Source: JAEWSN01 sp942493335
Lineage (GTDB): Bacteria; Bacillota; Clostridia; DSM-8532
Assembly (NCBI GenBank): GCA_942493335.1
Contig: OW818693.1
Span: 4,464,001-4,528,000 of the forward strand
Length of the DNA: 64,000 nt
Direction: 5' to 3'
Shown here: positions 59,824-64,000 of the stretch, piece after piece
How positions within the stretch are numbered: the first letter of the stretch is position 1
Layout of the letters: every line of letters begins with the position of its first letter
Program-made: the position numbers and the translations under genes
Notes under the pieces: generated by a model
What the model was told of the DNA's origin: nothing
Seen by the model: the letters and a program-made list of their open reading frames with translations, nothing else
Database searches by the model: none

Positions 59824-61497
59824 TCAGGCCTTTGCTTCCGCCCTGATTTTCTTGAGCCGTTTCATCACATCGTTTCCGCCCCTGCCGAAGAAGTCGTGCA
59901 GCACTTTGTATTCCGCATAGAGTTTTTCGTATGCCGCGACATTTTCCGGAATGGGCCGATAGACTTTGTCCTTCACCTTGCCCATGACTTCGGCGGCTTC
60001 CACAATCGAATCGTATCCGCCGCGGGATGCGCCTGCAGCCACTGCACCATGCATGGCCGCGCCAAGGGCCGGCGTCTGGTCGGAAGCGCTGATGCGCAGT
60101 TCCATGTTCGTCACATCCGCGTAGATCTGCATCATGAAATCGTCCTTCGAGGCGATGCCGCCGCACGCGTAGAGCTCCTCGACCGGGACGCCGCTCTCAC
60201 GGAAGGCCTCGATGATGATCCGCTTTCCGTATGCGGTGGCTTCAATGAGGGCCCGGTACATCTCCTCCGGCTTTGTGGCAAGGGTCATCCCGAGCATCAA
60301 CCCGGTCAGATCCACGTCCACCAGCACCGAACGGTTGCCGTTCCACCAATCGAGGGCGACGAGTCCGCTTTCCCCTACCTTGAGCGCACGCGCCTTGCCG
60401 CGGAGCAGATGGTGGATGTTCACGCCTGCGTTGTCTGCCTCTTCGAGATAGGCGGCGGGGACGCAGGTTTTCACAAACCAGTCGAAGTGATCGCCGACGC
60501 AGGACTGACCCGCTTCATAGCAGAACCAGCCGGGCATCGCCCCATCCTCGACAACCCCGCACATGCCGGGAACGATTTTCTCTTCGGCGCCAAGCAGGAT
60601 GTCGCAGGTGGAGGTGCCGACGATCATCAGCATCTTGCCGGGGCCTGTGATGCCCACTGCCGGCAGGGAGACGTGCGCATCGACATTGGCGACCGCGACG
60701 GCCGTTCCGGGCAGGAGTCCTGTGAGCCTTGCGGCCGATTCCGTGATTTCACCCGCCTTCGCTCCCAGCGGAAGCAGGTCTGCGGAAAGTTTGGTTTCGA
60801 CGTAATTCTCAAGCATCGGGTGGAGTGCCTTGAAGAACGCCTTCGAGGGATATCCGTCCCGTTTGTGCCAGAGGCCCTTGTAGCCGGCGGTGCAGACCTG
60901 GCGCGCCTCCCTGCCGGTCAACTGCCAGATGACCCAGTCGGCGGCCTCGATCCAGCGATCCATGACATCATAGATTTCAGGGTCTTCCCTTACGACTTGG
61001 AGGACCTTGGCAGCCGCCCACTCAGAGGATTGTTTCCCACCGTAACGGTTTACGAATTTTTCCCCTCGGCTAACAGCCGTCTCATTGATGAAGTTTGCCT
61101 CCTCCTGTGCAGCATGGTGTTTCCACAGCTTCGGCCAGGCGTGGGGGCGCGACGCGTATTCCGGCTTCAGGCAGAGCGGGACGCCGGATTCATCCGCCGG
61201 CAGGATGGTGCAGGCGGTAAAGTCGACGCCGACCCCGATGACATCGGCGGCGGATACGCCGGACTTTTCGAGAACGGCGGGAATGGTGGAACCGAACACT
61301 TCCATCCAGTCCGTCGGGTGCTGGAGCGCCCAGTCCGGCCCAAGCCTCGTGAAACCATCAGGAAGGACGGAGTCGATGACGGCATGGGTATAGTCCTTGA
61401 CGGCCGTGGCGGTTTCCACCCCTGTGTCCGCTTCGATGAGTACAGCGCGGCCGGAGAGGGAGCCGAAGTCCACGCCGATGACGTATTTCTTGCCCAT
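59824..61497 (-). CDS. araB: Ribulokinase (AraB-type FGGY kinase)
   Basis: AraB phosphorylates L-ribulose to L-ribulose-5-phosphate. The 557-residue protein begins with the AraB-specific VIGVDFGSLSGRAVLIEADT and has GVGVDFTACTILPADESG, AADWVIWQLTGREARQVCTA, MIVGTSTCDILLGA and the late ATP site LYACGGIASKDDFMMQI, the arrangement of ribulokinases rather than xylulokinases. The ATG at 61497 follows AAAGGAA on the minus strand. It is third in the order isomerase-araD-araB. Confidence 0.92.
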   Translation of the reverse strand: MGKKYVIGVDFGSLSGRAVLIEADTGVETATAVKDYTHAVIDSVLPDGFTRLGPDWALQHPTDWMEVFGSTIPAVLEKSGVSAADVIGVGVDFTACTILPADESGVPLCLKPEYASRPHAWPKLWKHHAAQEEANFINETAVSRGEKFVNRYGGKQSSEWAAAKVLQVVREDPEIYDVMDRWIEAADWVIWQLTGREARQVCTAGYKGLWHKRDGYPSKAFFKALHPMLENYVETKLSADLLPLGAKAGEITESAARLTGLLPGTAVAVANVDAHVSLPAVGITGPGKMLMIVGTSTCDILLGAEEKIVPGMCGVVEDGAMPGWFCYEAGQSCVGDHFDWFVKTCVPAAYLEEADNAGVNIHHLLRGKARALKVGESGLVALDWWNGNRSVLVDVDLTGLMLGMTLATKPEEMYRALIEATAYGKRIIIEAFRESGVPVEELYACGGIASKDDFMMQIYADVTNMELRISASDQTPALGAAMHGAVAAGASRGGYDSIVEAAEVMGKVKDKVYRPIPENVAAYEKLYAEYKVLHDFFGRGGNDVMKRLKKIRAEAKA

Positions 61498-61595
61498 TGG
61501 TTGTTTCCTTTCCCGGGCGCTCCGCCATGCGGAGGGTCCGACCGCGGCAACCGGCCTGTTTGTACAGGCTTTCCGGTATTTGCCGTGGAAATCGC

Positions 61596-62318
61596 TCATC
61601 GGTTCCCGGTCTGTCCGTAATAGGCGCCGGGTCCGTGTTTTCTCAGAAAGTGGCGGTCCAGGAGTTCCCGCTGCATGGGGGGAAGAAGGGAACCCGGATG
61701 GTGGACGGCATAGGACAGTTCGGCCTCATGGGCCATCCTCGCCACCTGCTCAAGCACGACGGCGTTGTGGACGGCTTCTTCCGCGTCCCTGCCCCAGGAG
61801 AAGGGGCCATGGGAATGGACAAGCACGGATGGGACCTGGGCCGCGGAGATCCCCCCGGAACGGAAAGCCTCCACGATGACATTCCCAGTCTCCGCTTCAT
61901 ACGCATTGTTGATTTCAACCTGCGTCATCGCACGGGTGCAGGGAATTTCCCCATAAAAATAATCCGCATGGGTCGTGCCGTAGGCGGGGATCCCGAAGCC
62001 GGCCTGCGCACGAAGGGTCGCCCACGTGGAGTGGGTGTGGACGATACCTCCGATCTCCGGGAAAGCCTTGTACAGAACGAGGTGGGTAGGGGTGTCGGAG
62101 GAGGGCCGCAACCCTCCTTCGATCACATTTCCCTCCAGATCGACCACCACCATCAGGTCAGGGGTCATATCCGCATACTCCACACCGGAAGGCTTGATGA
62201 CGACCAGTCCGGATGCCCGGTCGACGGCGCTGACATTTCCCCAGGTGAACAGGACCAGTCCATGGCGCGGGAGCGCCAGGTTGGACCGGCAGACGGTTTC
62301 CTTCAGGGCTTCGAGCAT
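61596..62318 (-). CDS. araD: L-ribulose-5-phosphate 4-epimerase
   Basis: AraD converts L-ribulose-5-phosphate to D-xylulose-5-phosphate. The 240-residue class II aldolase-fold protein has the zinc and phosphate features LFTWGNVSAVDRASGLVVIK, GIVHTHSTWATLRAQAG, GTTHADYFYGEIP and VLVHSHGPFSWG. These match AraD more closely than fuculose aldolase. It lies between the isomerase and kinase genes, 98 bases before araB. A 216-base gap with two large hairpins separates it from the isomerase gene upstream. Confidence 0.92.
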   Translation of the reverse strand: MLEALKETVCRSNLALPRHGLVLFTWGNVSAVDRASGLVVIKPSGVEYADMTPDLMVVVDLEGNVIEGGLRPSSDTPTHLVLYKAFPEIGGIVHTHSTWATLRAQAGFGIPAYGTTHADYFYGEIPCTRAMTQVEINNAYEAETGNVIVEAFRSGGISAAQVPSVLVHSHGPFSWGRDAEEAVHNAVVLEQVARMAHEAELSYAVHHPGSLLPPMQRELLDRHFLRKHGPGAYYGQTGNR

Positions 62319-62342
62319 GGCGGCCTCCTTTCGTCTTGACTT

Positions 62343-62540
62343 GTCCGGAGGCGCTCATCCCTATGAATTCCGGAAAACATGGCCCAAACTCGGCCATCTT
62401 TTCCGGAAAAGGGCTGAGGACCTCCGGACGGCGTCTTACTTGGAAGAATGCAACCTGCTCTATGAATTTCCGAAAACAATGGCCAGTTTCTCCATTCTTT
62501 TCGGAAAAAGAGCAGGTAGCATTCTTCCGGCGTTTTACTT
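62343..62540 (-). repeat. 99-bp tandem duplication carrying two structurally matched 87-nt hairpins
   Basis: Unit 1 (62343-62441) and unit 2 (62442-62540) share CTATGAATT in the same place and near-identical 12-base ends (GGCGTCTTACTT, GGCGTTTTACTT). Each folds into an 87-base hairpin: 62343-62429 (outer arms 62343-62362 and 62410-62429, inner arms 62368-62384 and 62392-62408) and 62442-62528 (outer arms 62442-62460 and 62510-62528, inner arms 62467-62482 and 62492-62507). The outer arms differ almost completely between units, yet pair within each. Both keep a C-C mismatch at the same step of the inner stem. Unit 2 ends within the isomerase stop region. Confidence 0.88.
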
Positions 62541-64000
62541 GTACGGGTTCTCGCCGGCGTAGGGGACGGAGGCGGGCTGATTGTACTGGATCTGCTTCAC
62601 ACCCAGCATGTCAAGTGCTGCGAAGACGACCTTGCCCACATGCGAGAAGGCCAGACCCGCATGGTGCGGATACCGCTTCGCGATGAGGACATGACGGTAG
62701 AAACGGCCCATTTCCGGGATTCCGATGACGCCGATGCCGCCGAAGGACTTGGGATCGACGTCCAGTACATCCCCTTCCGCGATGTAGGAGGAGAGCTGCG
62801 CGTCGGCCGTGCCCTGCAGGCGGAACAGTGTGGCGGAACCAGCTTTGAGGGTGCCTTCCAGGGTGCCGCGGGAGACGTTGGGCTCGGAATCGGGTTCGAG
62901 CAGGCGTTTCATGATCAACTGATACTTCATCGCGCCGTTCTTCAGGCAGCCCATCGGCGTGTTGCCGCAGTGGAAGCCCATGAACAGGTCTGTCTGCTTG
63001 TATACGCCGATGGCAGCCTTGTTCTCCGCCACCATGTCGGACGGCACGGTATTGTTGATGTCAAGGATGGTGACGGGTTCCTGGGTCGCGCAGGCAAGAA
63101 TGTATTCGGAAAGCGCGCCGTAGATGTCCGTTTCGCAGGCGACCGGGATGCCGCGGGCCGCCAGGCGGGAGTTCACGTAGCAGGGAACAAAGCCGAACAT
63201 GGTCTGGAAGGCGGGCCAGCATTTGTTCGCGAAAACGGCGAAGGGTGAAGCCCCCTTCTGGGCGTCATACCAGTCGAGCAACGTGAGCTCGTACTGTGCC
63301 AGCTTTTCGAGAATGGCAGGGTACAGGTTCCCCGCGCCGAGTTCGCTGGCCATGTCGGCGACCACGCCGGGAATGCGGGCATCCTTCGCATGTTTCTGGA
63401 AGGACTCGAACAGATCCAGCTCGGAGTTTTCCATGATTTCCACGCCGAGATCGTACAGCGGCTTGATCGGTGCGTTGCATGCCAGAAAGTCGAACGGGCG
63501 GGGGCCAAAGCCGAAGATCTTCAGGTTCCGGACACCGAGCACGATGCGGGCGATCGTTTCAAAATCGGCCATCATGCCGGCAACTTCCTCCGGAACGCCT
63601 ACCGGGTATTCCGGGATGTAGGGGGCGAGATTGCGGAGTCCGAGATTGTAGGAGGCATTCAGCATGCCGCAATACGCGTCGCCTCGGTTGGTGCAGAGGT
63701 CTTCCCCCGGCTCCTCGGAAGCCGCGACGAACATGGCGGGGCCGGAGAATTTGGCGGCAAGCAGGGTTTCCGGTCCTTCGGGCCCGAAGTTGCCGAGATA
63801 GACGACCAGGGCGTTCACACCGGCTGCGGTCAGTTCTTCCAGCGCCTTCAGGACATCCTTCTCGTTTTCCACGATGGTCTTTGCGGCAAAGACGGAAAGG
63901 CCCCGGCCGGCACAGGCGGCAGTCACCTTGCCAAGACGGGAGCTGGAGAGGGAAGCGGGGAAGCAGTCGCGGCTCACGGCCACGATGCCGAGACGTGTGA
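62535..64000 (-). CDS. L-fucose/L-arabinose isomerase-family protein, nearly complete (start outside window)
   Basis: At least 487 residues of an isomerase of the L-fucose isomerase-like superfamily; the frame is open to the right edge (reads TRLGIVAVSRDCFP), so only a few codons are missing. Conserved-looking stretches are VVYLGNFGPEGPETLLAAKF, PVACETDIYGALSEYILACA, ILDINNTVPSDM and FMGFHCGNTPMGCLKNGAMK. It is not the classical AraA. With araD and araB downstream, the simplest reading is that it supplies the aldose-ketose isomerase step for L-arabinose, though L-fucose or another sugar cannot be excluded. Confidence 0.88.
   Translation of the reverse strand, partial: TRLGIVAVSRDCFPASLSSSRLGKVTAACAGRGLSVFAAKTIVENEKDVLKALEELTAAGVNALVVYLGNFGPEGPETLLAAKFSGPAMFVAASEEPGEDLCTNRGDAYCGMLNASYNLGLRNLAPYIPEYPVGVPEEVAGMMADFETIARIVLGVRNLKIFGFGPRPFDFLACNAPIKPLYDLGVEIMENSELDLFESFQKHAKDARIPGVVADMASELGAGNLYPAILEKLAQYELTLLDWYDAQKGASPFAVFANKCWPAFQTMFGFVPCYVNSRLAARGIPVACETDIYGALSEYILACATQEPVTILDINNTVPSDMVAENKAAIGVYKQTDLFMGFHCGNTPMGCLKNGAMKYQLIMKRLLEPDSEPNVSRGTLEGTLKAGSATLFRLQGTADAQLSSYIAEGDVLDVDPKSFGGIGVIGIPEMGRFYRHVLIAKRYPHHAGLAFSHVGKVVFAALDMLGVKQIQYNQPASVPYAGENPYK

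Noticed and set aside
62343..62528. The two large hairpins read simply as intrinsic terminators
   Set aside because: Neither is followed by a proper T run in the direction of transcription, they are far longer than the other terminators here, and araD and araB lie downstream in the same operon.
1..64000. tRNA, rRNA, T-box and common riboswitch genes
   Set aside because: I looked for tRNA-like T-arm and CCA-end patterns and for familiar leader motifs and found none that held up; a covariance-model scan could still find something missed by eye.

Overview
The window reads as a chromosomal segment of a GC-rich, anaerobic, Clostridia-type member of the Bacillota. The signs are a V-type ATP synthase (subunits B and D), the oxygen-independent ribonucleotide reductase NrdDG, SpoVG, a KimA-type potassium importer, DUF881 proteins, a 7TM-HD phosphohydrolase of the PgpH type, PcrA rather than UvrD, strong AGGAGG-like ribosome binding sites and extended -10 promoters. 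I cannot place the genus. I saw no rRNA, tRNA, CRISPR array, prophage or intact insertion sequence; almost everything looks like core chromosome plus sugar-use genes.

Layout. 1-1120: end of a V-ATPase operon with its terminator. 1.3-5.8 kb: a secreted transglutaminase-like protein, then nrdD-nrdG behind a promoter carrying two NrdR-box-like sites 32 bp apart. 5.8-10.8 kb: a 59-residue zinc-ribbon protein (minus strand), a cupin regulator translationally coupled to an acyl-CoA synthetase, and a large pRiA4b ORF-3-domain protein. 10.9-19.3 kb: an FAD oxidoreductase (minus), pcrA, two HAD phosphatases, then a coupled trio: AAA+ ATPase with a repeat-rich N-terminus, zinc peptidase, acetyltransferase. 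19.4-30.5 kb: murC (minus) divergent from spoVG-glmU-prs-pth-mfd and a parvulin-type foldase, ending at rpsT (minus). 30.7-46.2 kb: cell-wall amidase, ligA, HD-GYP protein, two DUF881 proteins, phoH-pgpH-ybeY-dgkA, an M50 protease and a 1476-residue Lhr-like helicase, nearly all tightly packed.

From 46.2 to 52.5 kb on the minus strand lies a catabolic-looking cluster: two sugar phosphate isomerase/epimerase-like TIM barrels alternating with two Gfo/Idh/MocA oxidoreductases, then an intrinsic terminator and an AraC regulator. Next come an Old Yellow Enzyme with a C-terminal cysteine cluster, kimA, motAB (overlapping sigma-D-like and sigma-A-like promoters), scpAB, a YjfB-like motility peptide and, to the right edge, an L-arabinose-type operon (fucose/arabinose isomerase-family protein, AraD, AraB).

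The most unusual content is non-coding: (i) a 99-bp tandem duplication between the isomerase gene and araD, in which both copies fold into an 87-nt hairpin of the same architecture although their outer stems are unrelated in sequence; (ii) a 57-bp palindromic intergenic element present in two diverged copies (24845 and 50425); (iii) competing long hairpins at 6186-6267; (iv) a perfect 27-bp inverted repeat after motB; and (v) hairpins placed just before the ribosome binding sites of at least four genes. All motif, promoter and structure calls were made by eye.
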